Source of the DNA: Streptomyces subrutilus
Lineage (GTDB): Bacteria; Actinomycetota; Actinomycetes; Streptomycetales; Streptomycetaceae
Reading direction: 5' to 3'
Length of the DNA stretch: 64,000 nucleotides
Assembly: GCF_008704535.1 (NCBI RefSeq)
Contig: NZ_CP023701.1
Coordinates: forward strand, 5,002,001 to 5,066,000
The notes under the pieces are model-generated. The model worked only from the letters and a program-made list of their open reading frames with translations. It did no database searches and was not told the DNA's origin. Positions 1 through 10,530 of the stretch are shown here, piece by piece; within the stretch, counting starts at the first letter, position 1, and each line of letters starts with the position of its first letter. The position numbers and the translations under genes were made by a program.

Positions 1-1
1 C

Positions 2-391
2 ACCATCGGGTCGGCCTACGACCTCGACAAGGACGAGCACACCGAGATCCGCGGCCGCGACCTGGTCTCGGGCCTGCCCAAGACCGTGGTCATCTCGGCC
101 GCCGAGGTGCGCAAGGCCATCGAGGAGCCCGTCAACGCCATCGTCGACGCGGTCAAGACCACCCTCGACAAGTGCCCTCCGGAGCTCTCCGGCGACATCA
201 TGGACCGCGGCATCGTGCTCACCGGCGGCGGCGCCCTGCTGCGCGGCCTGGACGAGCGGCTGCGCCGTGAGACGGGGATGCCCATCCACATCGCCGAGGA
301 CCCCCTGGACTCCGTCGCGCTCGGCTCCGGCAAGTGCGTCGAGGAGTTCGAGGCGCTCCAGCAGGTTCTGGACGCCCAGCCCCGCCGCTGA
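2..391 (+). CDS. mreB: MreB, 3' part (cut by window start)
   Basis: Last ~129 residues of the actin-like cytoskeletal protein MreB. In Streptomyces MreB works with the spore-wall synthesis complex rather than in tip growth. The frame is open from base 2 and ends in TGA at 391. The nucleotide-binding fold motif VLTGGGALLRGLD and the ending SVALGSGKCVEEF, both typical of the MreB C-terminal subdomain, are readable. mreC, mreD, PBP2 and rodA follow on the same strand. A hairpin 40 nt downstream probably separates it from mreC. The start of the gene lies outside the window. Confidence 0.95.
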   Translation, partial: TIGSAYDLDKDEHTEIRGRDLVSGLPKTVVISAAEVRKAIEEPVNAIVDAVKTTLDKCPPELSGDIMDRGIVLTGGGALLRGLDERLRRETGMPIHIAEDPLDSVALGSGKCVEEFEALQQVLDAQPRR

Positions 392-430
392 TGCTGCCGC
401 CCGTGGCCTCCGGTCATGCGGAACACAAGA

Positions 431-468
431 ATCCGCCGTACGGGTGCTACCGCGTCCGTGCGGCGGAT
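431..468 (+). terminator. Hairpin after mreB
   Basis: Arms 431-443 and 456-468 pair over 13 bp with one G-T pair and a 12-nt loop. No T-run follows. It sits in the 170-bp gap between mreB and mreC and may terminate or attenuate mreB transcription. An AT-richer patch (TTGATATACA, 471-480) just after it could belong to an mreC promoter, but I cannot place clear -35/-10 boxes. Confidence 0.5.
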
Positions 469-561
469 CGTTGATATACAGGCAAAAGACCTGTGCGAGC
501 TCCGGCTCCACCGGCGCGGCTCCGCCGCGAATATCTCTACGAGGAAGGCACGCCGCCGCAC

Positions 562-1509
562 GTGAGGGACACACGAGAGAGCCGGCTGCTCCTGGTGCTT
601 CTGATCGCCATCGCGTTCGCACTGATCACGGTGGACATCAGGGCGGGCGAGGAGTCTCCGGTCGACGGTGCCCGGCAAGCCGCCGCCACGGTCTTCGGCC
701 CGGTCGAGAAGGGCGTCGCGACCGCCGTCGACCCGGTCGGCAACGCCATAGGGGCCGTACGGGACTCCGGCAAGCGCCACAACCGCATCGCCACGCTGGA
801 ACGCGAGAACGCCGGGCTGAAGGCCAGGCTCGGCAGCGAGGACCAGACCCGCAGCCGCGTCCGCGAGCTCGACGAGATGCTCAAGCGGGCCGGCGCCGGG
901 CAGTACGGGATCAAGGGCGCCGAGGTCATCGCCATAGGAGCGGCCCAGGGCTTCTCCTGGACCGTGACCATCGACGCCGGCAGCAAGGACGGCATCGAGC
1001 GCGACATGACCGTCCTCAACGGGGACGGCCTCGTCGGCCGCGTCTCCACCGTCGGACCCGACACCGCCACGGTCGTCCTCGCCAACGACCCCGACTTCAC
1101 CGTCGGGACGCGCCTGGAGAAGACCGGCGAGCTCGGCTTCGCCACCGGCCAGGGCGACCGCGCCCTGTCGGTCCAGATGCTCAACGGCAAGGCCAAGGTC
1201 AACCCCGGCGACCGGCTCGTCACCTTCGGCTCGCGCGGCAACAAGCCCTTCGTGCCCGGCGTGCCGATCGGCGAGGTGGTCAAGGTCGAGCCCTCCCGCG
1301 GCGACCTGACCCGGACCGTCTGGGTGAAGCCGTTCGTCACCTTCTCCCGGCTGGACATCGTCGGCGTCGTGGTGACGCCGCCGCGCGAGGACCCGCGCGA
1401 CGCCGTCCTGCCGCCCAAGCCCGAGGCCCCCAAGCCCACCCCGACCGTCACCGTGACGGTCACCCCGTCCGCGACGGCCGGTGTGGCCGGCAAGCCGGCC
1501 GACGAGTAG
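562..1509 (+). CDS. mreC: Rod shape-determining protein MreC
   Basis: Membrane-anchored periplasmic scaffold linking MreB/MreD to the PBP2-RodA synthase. About 315 residues. The N-terminus RDTRESRLLLVLLIAIAFAL gives one membrane helix, then a coiled coil (about 70-110, IATLERENAGLKARL), then two beta domains with the family pattern DAGSKDGIERDMTVLNGDGLVGRV. The C-terminal tail is rich in Pro, Thr and Val. I chose GTG 562 because the helix should come within the first ~10 residues and a GGAAGG lies 13 nt upstream; an upstream GTG at 493 would add 23 non-homologous-looking residues. Its stop lies 13 nt before the mreD start. Confidence 0.93.
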   Translation: MRDTRESRLLLVLLIAIAFALITVDIRAGEESPVDGARQAAATVFGPVEKGVATAVDPVGNAIGAVRDSGKRHNRIATLERENAGLKARLGSEDQTRSRVRELDEMLKRAGAGQYGIKGAEVIAIGAAQGFSWTVTIDAGSKDGIERDMTVLNGDGLVGRVSTVGPDTATVVLANDPDFTVGTRLEKTGELGFATGQGDRALSVQMLNGKAKVNPGDRLVTFGSRGNKPFVPGVPIGEVVKVEPSRGDLTRTVWVKPFVTFSRLDIVGVVVTPPREDPRDAVLPPKPEAPKPTPTVTVTVTPSATAGVAGKPADE

Positions 1510-1522
1510 GAGCAGACCGCCC

Positions 1523-2227
1523 ATGCGCTTGAACCGGATCCTGCTCTCGGCGACCCTCGTGGTCGTCGCCCTCGTCGTCCAGGTCACCGTCCTGGGACGG
1601 CTCCAGCTGCCCGGAGCCGTCCCCGACCTGGTCCTGCTGACCGTCGTCGCCCTCGCGCTCGTCTACGGGCCGGTCGGCGGCGCCCTCGTCGGCTTCACCG
1701 CGGGCCTCCTCGCCGACCTGGCCCCGCCCGCCGACCACGCCGCCGGGCGCTACGCCCTGGTGCTGTGCGTCATGGGGTACGCGGCCGGGCTGGTCCGCCC
1801 CGACAACGGGCGGTCCCGCTCCGCCTGGGGCCCGATGCTCACCGTCGTCGGTGCCGCGATCGCCTCCACCCTGCTCTACGCGGGCGTCGGCGCCCTCGTC
1901 GGCGACACGGCGGCCCGTCACGTGGGCCTGCTGGGCCTGCTGTTCACGGCCACCCTCTACGACCTGCTGCTCGCGCCGTTCACCGTGCCGCTCATCATGG
2001 CCCTCGCCCGGCGCGCCGAGAACGACCCGATGGCCGTCGAGGCCGGGGGCGGGCCGGCCCAGAGCGCGGACGTCTCCTCCGGCTGGCTGGCCGGGGGCAC
2101 CGGCCTGCGGATCGGCAGCCAGCGCGGCGGCCTGCGGATGAAGACGGCGCGCGGCCGGGCCAACCGGGCCGGCCGCATAAAGGGCATCAAGGTCGTCAAG
2201 GGTGTGAAGAGCGTCAAGAAGCTGTGA
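1523..2227 (+). CDS. mreD: Rod shape-determining protein MreD
   Basis: Small integral membrane partner of MreC, 234 residues, with about five hydrophobic helices in the first ~175 residues. ATG 1523 is preceded by AGGAG (1508-1512), which overlaps the mreC stop region, so the two are translationally close. The C-terminal ~60 residues are hydrophilic and strongly basic (many K and R after residue 200), an extension missing from the ~160-residue enterobacterial MreD. The PBP2 gene follows after 13 nt. Confidence 0.93.
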   Translation: MRLNRILLSATLVVVALVVQVTVLGRLQLPGAVPDLVLLTVVALALVYGPVGGALVGFTAGLLADLAPPADHAAGRYALVLCVMGYAAGLVRPDNGRSRSAWGPMLTVVGAAIASTLLYAGVGALVGDTAARHVGLLGLLFTATLYDLLLAPFTVPLIMALARRAENDPMAVEAGGGPAQSADVSSGWLAGGTGLRIGSQRGGLRMKTARGRANRAGRIKGIKVVKGVKSVKKL

Positions 2228-2240
2228 GGGAGGAGCACAC

Positions 2241-4418
2241 GTGACCAACGTTCCGGAGACCGGCCGCACCTCCCGGGTGCGGATCCGGCTCGTCATGATC
2301 CAGGTCCTCGTCTTCTCCCTGCTGCTCACGCTCGGCGGGCGCCTGTGGTACCTCCAGATCCGCAACGGCGCCGAATACTCCGACGAGGCGAAGAACAACC
2401 ACGTCCAGCAGGTGGTCCAGCCCGCCGTGCGCGGCTCGATCCTCGACGCCCGCGGCGTCCCGCTCGCCGACAACGAGACCCGTCTGGTCGTCTCCGCCAG
2501 CCGGACCGACCTGATGAAGATGAAGGACAAGGGCAAGGGCGTCCTCACCCGCCTCGCCGGCGTCCTCGACATGAAGCCGCGCGAGGCCATGGACAAGGTG
2601 CGGCTCTGCGACTCCCAGACCCCGCAGCCCTGCTGGAACGGCTCCCCGTACCAGCCCATCCCGGTCACGCTGAAGGCCACCACCCAGCAGGCCCTCCAGA
2701 TCCGCGAACGCCCCGAGGACTTCCCCGGCATCACCGCGGAGCCCACGGCCGTACGCCGCTACCCGGCGCCCGGCGGCGCCAACACCGGCCAGGTGCTCGG
2801 CTACCTCTCCCCGGTCACCGACGCGGAGATCGTCAAGGCCAAGGACACCAACTCGCCCTTCCTCCGCTCCGACCAGGTCGGCCGCTTCGGACTGGAGCGC
2901 ACCTACGACAAGGAGCTGCGCGGCAAGGCCGGCGTCACCCGCTACGAGGTGGACAACCTCGGCCGGGTCATCGGCGAGGCCGCCAACGACCCCACCGTCC
3001 CCGGCGCCCACCTGGTGACGAGCATCGACGCCCGCGTCCAGGGCGTCGCCGAGTACGAGCTGAACGCCGCCATGGTCGAGGCCCGCAAGCAGAACGACCG
3101 CAACACCGGCGTGAACTACAAGGCGGACGCCGGCGCCGTGGTGGTCCTGGAGTCCAAGACCGGCCGCGTCGTGGCGATGGCCTCCAACCCCAGCTACGAC
3201 CCGAACGTGTGGGTCGGCGGCATCTCCGCCAAGGAATACGCCAGGCTCACCGCCAAGGCCTCCAACGTCCCCCTGATGAACCGGGCGATCCAGGGCCAGG
3301 CGGCCCCGGGCTCGATCTTCAAGGTCATCCCGACCGCGGCGGCCGTCAACGCCGGGTACAAGTTCGACGGCGAGTACCCCTGCCCGAGCTCGTACTCCAT
3401 CGGAGGCCAGGTCTTCAAGAACTTCGAGTCCCAGGGCCACGGGTCGATCACCCTCGGCCAGGCCCTCGAAGTCTCCTGCGACACCGTCTTCTACGCGCTC
3501 GGCCACCAGCAGTGGCTCAAGGACGGCGGGCTCAAGCCGAAGCGGCACCCGGCGGAGATCTTCTACAAGACCGCCCACGAGTTCGGCCTCGGCGCCGAGA
3601 CCCACGTGGACCTGCCGGGCGAGGAGAAGGGCCGGGTGCCCGACCGCCGGTGGAAGCAGCGGTTCTGGGAGGCCAACAAGAACATGTGGTGCAAGAGCGG
3701 CAAGAAGGGCGGCACCTACGTCGAGCTGCTGTCCTACGAGAACTGCCTCGAAGGCAACCTCATGCGCGCCGGTGACGCCGTCAACTACTCCATCGGCCAG
3801 GGCGACACGCTCGTCACCCCCATCCAGATGGCCACCATCTACGCCGCCATCTCCAACGGCGGCACCCTGTGGAACCCGACCATCGGCAAGGCCATCGTCA
3901 GCGCCGACGGCAAGCACGTCGAGGAGATCAAGCCGCAGGCCCACGGCCGGCTCCCGATGACCGAGACCACCCGGCAGAAGATGAACGGCGCGCTCGAAGG
4001 CGTCGCCACCCGCGGCACCGCCGCCTGGCGCTTCGGCGGCTGGCCGCAGAAGCAGATCCCCATGCACGCCAAGACCGGCACCGCCGAGGTCTACGGCAAG
4101 CAGACCACCTCGTGGTTCGCCACGTACACCGAGGACTACACGATCGTGATGACGATCTCCCAGGGCGGCACCGGCTCGGGCGCCTCCGGCCCCGCCGTGC
4201 GCAACCTCTACAACGCCATCTACGGTCTGGACATGGCCGGCAAGCAGGACCCGGCCAAGGCCCTGCTCCCCAAGCCGGAGGCCGGGCTGCCCCGGATCCA
4301 GCCCGACGGCTCCATCGACGCCCCCGAGATCAGGCCGTACGTGCCGCCGTCCCCGGAGGAGCTGGCCCCGGCCGCGCTCGCCGGGCCTCCCGCCCCGCCC
4401 GTGGCACGCCAGGACTGA
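2241..4418 (+). CDS. mrdA: Class B penicillin-binding protein 2 (peptidoglycan transpeptidase)
   Basis: Cross-links peptidoglycan together with the RodA polymerase. 725 residues: one N-terminal membrane helix (about 15-35), PBP dimerisation domain (about 60-250), transpeptidase domain (about 290-660). Catalytic motifs are visible: SIFK with Ser358/Lys361, SCD at 412-414 (the SxD form usual in PBP2 proteins) and KTGT at 611-614. The tail is Pro/Ala-rich. GTG 2241 has a strong GGGAGGAG at 2228-2235. Flanked by mreD and rodA, so this is the PBP2 of the elongation/sporulation complex rather than the division PBP3. Confidence 0.94.
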   Translation: MTNVPETGRTSRVRIRLVMIQVLVFSLLLTLGGRLWYLQIRNGAEYSDEAKNNHVQQVVQPAVRGSILDARGVPLADNETRLVVSASRTDLMKMKDKGKGVLTRLAGVLDMKPREAMDKVRLCDSQTPQPCWNGSPYQPIPVTLKATTQQALQIRERPEDFPGITAEPTAVRRYPAPGGANTGQVLGYLSPVTDAEIVKAKDTNSPFLRSDQVGRFGLERTYDKELRGKAGVTRYEVDNLGRVIGEAANDPTVPGAHLVTSIDARVQGVAEYELNAAMVEARKQNDRNTGVNYKADAGAVVVLESKTGRVVAMASNPSYDPNVWVGGISAKEYARLTAKASNVPLMNRAIQGQAAPGSIFKVIPTAAAVNAGYKFDGEYPCPSSYSIGGQVFKNFESQGHGSITLGQALEVSCDTVFYALGHQQWLKDGGLKPKRHPAEIFYKTAHEFGLGAETHVDLPGEEKGRVPDRRWKQRFWEANKNMWCKSGKKGGTYVELLSYENCLEGNLMRAGDAVNYSIGQGDTLVTPIQMATIYAAISNGGTLWNPTIGKAIVSADGKHVEEIKPQAHGRLPMTETTRQKMNGALEGVATRGTAAWRFGGWPQKQIPMHAKTGTAEVYGKQTTSWFATYTEDYTIVMTISQGGTGSGASGPAVRNLYNAIYGLDMAGKQDPAKALLPKPEAGLPRIQPDGSIDAPEIRPYVPPSPEELAPAALAGPPAPPVARQD

Positions 4419-4433
4419 GGACCGAGTACCGAC

Positions 4434-5633
4434 ATGCAGACCGCCAACAAGTTCTCCGTCTCCCGGTACGCGCCCGAGCGCGGGGCGATGGCCAAGCTCA
4501 CCGCCCGCGACTCGGTGGTGCGCCGGCTCGACTGGCCGATACTCCTGTCCGCCCTCGCCCTGTCCCTCATCGGCTGCCTGCTGGTGTGGTCGGCGACCCG
4601 CAACCGGACCTCGCTGAACCAGGGCGACCCGTACTACTTCCTCTTCCGGCACGCCCTCAACACCGGCATCGGCGTCGTGCTGATGATCGGCACGGTCTGG
4701 CTCGGCCACCGCACCCTGCGCGGCGCGGTGCCCGTGCTCTACGGGCTCTCGCTCGTCCTCATCCTCGCCGTGCTCACCCCGCTCGGCGCCACCATCAACG
4801 GCGCCCACGCGTGGATCGTGATCGGCGGCGGGTTCTCGATCCAGCCGTCCGAGTTCGTGAAGATCACGATCATCCTGGTCATGGCGATGCTGCTGGCCAC
4901 CCGGGTGGACGCGGGCGACCTCGCCCACCCGGACCACCGCACGGTCGTCAAGGCGCTGTGCCTGGCGGCCGCACCGATGGGCATCGTCATGCTGATGCCC
5001 GACCTCGGCTCCGTCATGGTCATGGTCGTCATCGTGCTCGGCGTGCTGCTCGCCTCGGGCGCGTCCAACCGCTGGGTCCTCGGCCTGATCGGCTCGGGCG
5101 CGGCCGGCGCCATCCTGATCTGGCAGCTCGGCGTCCTCGACGAGTACCAGATCAACCGCTTCGCCGCCTTCGCCAACCCCGAGCTCGACCCGGCGGGCGT
5201 CGGCTACAACACCAACCAGGCCCGCATCGCCATCGGCTCGGGCGGCCTCAGCGGATCCGGCCTCTTCAAGGGTTCGCAGACCACCGGCCAGTTCGTGCCG
5301 GAGCAGCAGACCGACTTCGTGTTCACGGTGGCCGGCGAGGAGCTCGGCTTCATCGGGGCCGGCCTGATCCTGGTCCTGCTGGGCATCATCCTGTGGCGCG
5401 CCTGCATGATCGCCCGGGAGACCACCGAGCTCTACGGGACGATCGTGTGCGCCGGGATCATCGCCTGGTTCGCCTTCCAGTCCTTCGAGAACATCGGCAT
5501 GACGCTCGGCATCATGCCGGTCGCCGGCCTGCCGCTGCCCTTCGTCTCGTACGGAGGATCATCGATGTTCGCCGTCTGGATCGCCGTGGGACTGCTCCAG
5601 TCGATCAAGGTGCAGCGGCCGTTGTCGGCCTGA
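4434..5633 (+). CDS. rodA: RodA/FtsW family peptidoglycan glycosyltransferase
   Basis: SEDS-family lipid II polymerase, 399 residues with about ten membrane helices. Family signatures include GGFSIQPSEFVKI near residue 135 and the C-terminal GLPLPFVSYGGSSM. Known in S. coelicolor as Sfr, partner of PBP2 in the spore-wall complex (family knowledge; assignment by gene order). ATG 4434 lies 15 nt after the PBP2 stop with GAGGA upstream. A second in-frame ATG at 4488 could be the start, because the first ~18 residues are hydrophilic and poorly constrained. Confidence 0.93.
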   Translation: MQTANKFSVSRYAPERGAMAKLTARDSVVRRLDWPILLSALALSLIGCLLVWSATRNRTSLNQGDPYYFLFRHALNTGIGVVLMIGTVWLGHRTLRGAVPVLYGLSLVLILAVLTPLGATINGAHAWIVIGGGFSIQPSEFVKITIILVMAMLLATRVDAGDLAHPDHRTVVKALCLAAAPMGIVMLMPDLGSVMVMVVIVLGVLLASGASNRWVLGLIGSGAAGAILIWQLGVLDEYQINRFAAFANPELDPAGVGYNTNQARIAIGSGGLSGSGLFKGSQTTGQFVPEQQTDFVFTVAGEELGFIGAGLILVLLGIILWRACMIARETTELYGTIVCAGIIAWFAFQSFENIGMTLGIMPVAGLPLPFVSYGGSSMFAVWIAVGLLQSIKVQRPLSA

Positions 5634-5670
5634 TGGGCCATGCCCCCTGGAGCCGTGATCCGTTCGGGAC

Positions 5671-5676
5671 TAAATT
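5671..5676 (+). promoter_or_regulatory. -10 box TAAATT for a leaderless CYTH-CHAD transcript
   Basis: TAAATT ends 6 nt before ATG 5683, so transcription should begin at or next to the start codon. No Shine-Dalgarno sequence is present. This gives the gene a promoter separate from rodA. Confidence 0.55.
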
Positions 5677-5682
5677 CGTCCC

Positions 5683-7203
5683 ATGGCGGACACGAAGCGC
5701 GAAATCGAGCGGAAATTCGAGTTCACTAAGGCGTCGGCGGCCCGGCGCGGGGTCCCGGACCTGACGGGCACGGCCGGGATCGCGGCCGTCACCGACCAGG
5801 GCACCGTGGACCTCGACGCCGTCTACTACGACACCCCCGACCAGCGGCTCGCCGCAGACGGCCTCACGCTGCGCCGCAGGACCGGCGGCGCGGACGCCGG
5901 CTGGCACCTCAAGCTCCCCGTCTCCCCGGGGGTCCGCGACGAGGTCGGGGCCGAGCTCGGCGACACCGTCCCGCGCTCCCTCGCCGCCCTGCTCCGCTCG
6001 CGCGTCCGCGGCACCGGGCTCCGCCCCCAGGTCAGACTGCTGTCCTCGCGCCGGGTCAGCCACCTGCTCGACGCGGACGGAGCCCTCCTGGCGGAGCTGT
6101 CCACCGACACCGTCCTGGCCGAACGCGGCGAGGCCACCGCCGCCTGGACCGAGGTCGAGGTGGAACTCGCCGACGGAGTGGACCCGGGCCTGCTCGACGC
6201 GGTCGAGAAGGCCTTCCGCAAGGCGGGCCTCAAGGTTTCCGAAGCCCCCTCCAAACTCGCCCGCGCCCTCGCCGAGACCGGCAGCGCGCCCCCGGTCCGG
6301 CCCGGCCGCGAGGCCGCCGACCCCACGGCCGGCGCACACGTCCTGGCGTACCTGCGCACCCAGCGCGACGCCCTGGTCGCCCAGGACCCGGCCGTCCGGC
6401 GGAACCTGCCCGACTCCGTCCACCGGATGCGCGTCGCCACCCGCCGGCTGCGCAGCGCCTTCACGACCTACCGCAAGGTGCTGGACCGCACCGTCACCGA
6501 CCCCCTCGGCGAGGAACTGCGCTGGCTGGCCGGGGAACTCGGCGCCGACCGCGACCAGGAGGTGCTGCTGGAGCGGCTCCGGGCCCACATCGGCGAACTG
6601 CCCCGCACCCTGCTGATGGGGCCCGTCCGCAACCGTCTGCGCCTGTGGCACACCACCCGCCGCTCCGGCACGCGCCGCCGGGCCCTCGCCGCGCTCGACG
6701 GTGCGCGCTACCTCGCCCTGCTGGACTCCCTCGACGCCCTGCTCGACGCGCCGCCGCTGCTCGGCCCCGCGGCCGACCCCGCCGACGAGGTCCTGCCCCA
6801 GGCGGTGCTCCGCGACTTCGCGCGGCTGGCCGGGCGCGTCGACACCGCCCTCGCCCTGGAGCCGGGCGGGGAGCGCGACCTCGCCCTGCACGACGCCCGC
6901 AAGGCCGCCAAGCGCGCCCGCTACGCGGCGGAAGCGGCCGTCCCGGCCCTCGGCAAACCGGCGAAGCGCCTGGCCAAGGCCGTGAAGTCGGTCCAATCGC
7001 TGCTCGGCGACCACCAGGACGGCGTGGTGGCCCGCGACGCCCTGCGCGGGCTCGCCGCCCAGGCCCAGGGATCGGGGGAGCCGAGCTTCACCTGGGGCGT
7101 GCTCCACGCCCGCGAGGAAGCCCTGGCCGAGCGGCGCGAACGGGAGCTCCCGGAGGTCTGGGCGACGGCCTGCGCCCCGGAGTTGCGGGCCGCCCTGGCA
7201 TGA
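5683..7203 (+). CDS. CYTH and CHAD domain protein
   Basis: 506 residues. An N-terminal CYTH domain (about 1-200) carries the diagnostic ExExK motif (Glu7, Glu9, Lys11), the metal/triphosphate-binding strand of triphosphate tunnel enzymes. A C-terminal CHAD domain (about 215-500) is rich in conserved His, Arg and Lys (VHRMRVATRRLR; LHDARKAAKRARY). CHAD domains bind polyphosphate and CYTH domains hydrolyse or bind triphosphates, so a polyphosphate-related role is likely; the substrate cannot be read here. ATG 5683 has no ribosome site but an ideal leaderless -10. It lies between rodA and the radical SAM gene. Confidence 0.88.
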   Translation: MADTKREIERKFEFTKASAARRGVPDLTGTAGIAAVTDQGTVDLDAVYYDTPDQRLAADGLTLRRRTGGADAGWHLKLPVSPGVRDEVGAELGDTVPRSLAALLRSRVRGTGLRPQVRLLSSRRVSHLLDADGALLAELSTDTVLAERGEATAAWTEVEVELADGVDPGLLDAVEKAFRKAGLKVSEAPSKLARALAETGSAPPVRPGREAADPTAGAHVLAYLRTQRDALVAQDPAVRRNLPDSVHRMRVATRRLRSAFTTYRKVLDRTVTDPLGEELRWLAGELGADRDQEVLLERLRAHIGELPRTLLMGPVRNRLRLWHTTRRSGTRRRALAALDGARYLALLDSLDALLDAPPLLGPAADPADEVLPQAVLRDFARLAGRVDTALALEPGGERDLALHDARKAAKRARYAAEAAVPALGKPAKRLAKAVKSVQSLLGDHQDGVVARDALRGLAAQAQGSGEPSFTWGVLHAREEALAERRERELPEVWATACAPELRAALA

Positions 7204-7278
7204 TCACGCGGACGGGGGCGGCCGGGCCCCGGGGTACGCTTGAGAGTCGCCCCCTGCCCGCTTCACGAAAGTCGCGTG

Positions 7279-9201
<1,923 letters not shown>

Positions 9202-9225
9202 CCCGGACCGCGTAACGGCTCCGAC

Positions 9226-9258
9226 GGGAGGCCCCCGCCACGACGGCGGGGGCCTCCC
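9226..9258 (+). terminator. Terminator after the radical SAM gene
   Basis: Perfect 14-bp inverted repeat (9226-9239 with 9245-9258) and a 5-nt loop, 24 nt after the stop. GC-only hairpin without a T-run, as is usual in Streptomyces. Confidence 0.75.
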
Positions 9259-9470
9259 GCGCGTCGCCGGCCCGGCCCGGTGCTCCTTTCCGGGAACCGG
9301 CGAGGTCACGGGCGCGTACTCTGGGTAGGAGAAAGCCGCAGGCAACACGCCCGGCCCCGAGATCTCCCTCCGCGAACGGCAGGGGTGAGCCGGAGGCGGG
9401 GCGGGGCCCGCAGGCCCCGGACCTCAGGGCGACGCGCGAGCCGCGGAGCCCCGCACAAGGAGAAGAACCA
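9259..9470 (+). other. Leader region before the DUF2344 gene
   Basis: About 210 bases without a gene. A possible -10 (TACTCT, 9317-9322) would give a ~140-nt GC-rich leader. I see no convincing small gene. It ends in AAGGAG (9457-9462), the ribosome site discussed under the next gene. Confidence 0.35.
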
Positions 9471-10292
9471 CTGGGCAAGCGACAGCCCGAAGGCCCGCCT
9501 CCCGCACCGGTGGTGCAGCGCATCCGACTGCGCTACACCAAACGCGGGCGCCTCCGGTTCACCAGCCACCGCGACTTCCAGCGCGCGTTCGAGCGGGCCC
9601 TGCGCCGCGCCGCCGTGCCGATGGCGTACTCGGCCGGCTTCACCCCGCACCCCCGCGTCTCGTACGCGAACGCCGCTCCGACCGGGACCGGCAGCGAGGC
9701 CGAGTACCTGGAGATCGGGCTCGCCGAGGCCCGCGACCCGGAGAAGCTCCGCGCCCTGCTCGACGAGTCGATGCCCACCGGCCTCGACATCGTCGACGCC
9801 GTCGAGGCCCGCACCTCCGGCCTCGCCGACCGCCTGACCGCCTCCGTCTGGGAGCTGCGCCTGGACGGCGTGGAGCCGGCCGAGGCCGAGCGGGCCGTGG
9901 CCGCCTTCCTCGCGGCCGAGACCGTGGAGGTCCAGCGCCGCACCAAGAACGGCATGCGGACCTTCGACACGCGCGGCGCCGTGGTGAGTCTGGCGGCCCT
10001 GTCCGACCCGGCTGATAGGTCCGCGGACCGTGCCTGTGCGATACTGCGGCTGGTTGTTCGGCATTTGACACCTGCCGTGCGACCCGACGACGTCCTGTCC
10101 GGTCTCCGAGCTGTGGCCGACCTGGCGCCGCCGGTCCCCTCAGCGGTGACCAGGCTGGCGCAGGGGCTCTTCGACGAGGAGTCCGGCACGGTGACCGACC
10201 CGCTCGCGCCCGACCGCGAGGCTGATACGGCCGCTCCACCCACGGCCGCCGTAACAGCCGACGCGAAGGCGCCGGAAGGTCCCGCCGCGTAG
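9471..10292 (+). CDS. DUF2344 / TIGR03936 radical SAM-linked protein, probable CTG start
   Basis: About 273 residues, family TIGR03936. The conserved block RIRLRYTKRGRLRFTSHRDF and the motif GFTPHPRVSYANA identify it. It is the usual companion of the upstream radical SAM protein; function unknown. The only strong ribosome site (AAGGAG, 9457-9462) is 8 nt before CTG 9471. CTG then reads on in frame through GKRQPEGPPPAPVV to the conserved part. The nearest GTG codons (9510, 9513) have no ribosome site, so CTG initiation is likely; if it is wrong, the start is GTG 9510. The C-terminal ~60 residues are variable and acidic. Confidence 0.85.
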   Translation: MGKRQPEGPPPAPVVQRIRLRYTKRGRLRFTSHRDFQRAFERALRRAAVPMAYSAGFTPHPRVSYANAAPTGTGSEAEYLEIGLAEARDPEKLRALLDESMPTGLDIVDAVEARTSGLADRLTASVWELRLDGVEPAEAERAVAAFLAAETVEVQRRTKNGMRTFDTRGAVVSLAALSDPADRSADRACAILRLVVRHLTPAVRPDDVLSGLRAVADLAPPVPSAVTRLAQGLFDEESGTVTDPLAPDREADTAAPPTAAVTADAKAPEGPAA

Positions 10293-10530
10293 GGATCGTC
10301 GCCGTCGCGCAGCCCTGGGACTCGGGAGCCACCTGGGTCGGGCAGCGCACTGACCTGAAGACTTCCGCCAGGCCGTACGGACAAAGACGTACGGAACCGG
10401 CGGCCATGGACTAGAGCTCCCGTGTGGCGAACGCGCCCCGGAGGCCGGTGTCCGCGCTCATTACGCGGACACCGTGCCGGACCGGACGTCAGCCGCGGCG
10501 CCCGGGAGCGTGACGGGAGAACCGCCCGCA
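10293..10530 (+). other. Structured leader of the RNase E gene
   Basis: 238 bases without a gene. It holds a perfect 11-bp hairpin (10446-10456 with 10464-10474, 7-nt loop) and a weaker CCGTAC/GTACGG hairpin near 10373-10396. E. coli rne mRNA is autoregulated through a structured 5' leader; a similar role here is only an inference. The strong hairpin could also be a terminator of the upstream gene. Confidence 0.45.

Noticed and set aside
10065..10070. Perfect -35 hexamer TTGACA inside the DUF2344 gene as a promoter for rne
   Set aside because: No TANNNT box at 16-19 bp; it encodes normal residues (HLTP region).
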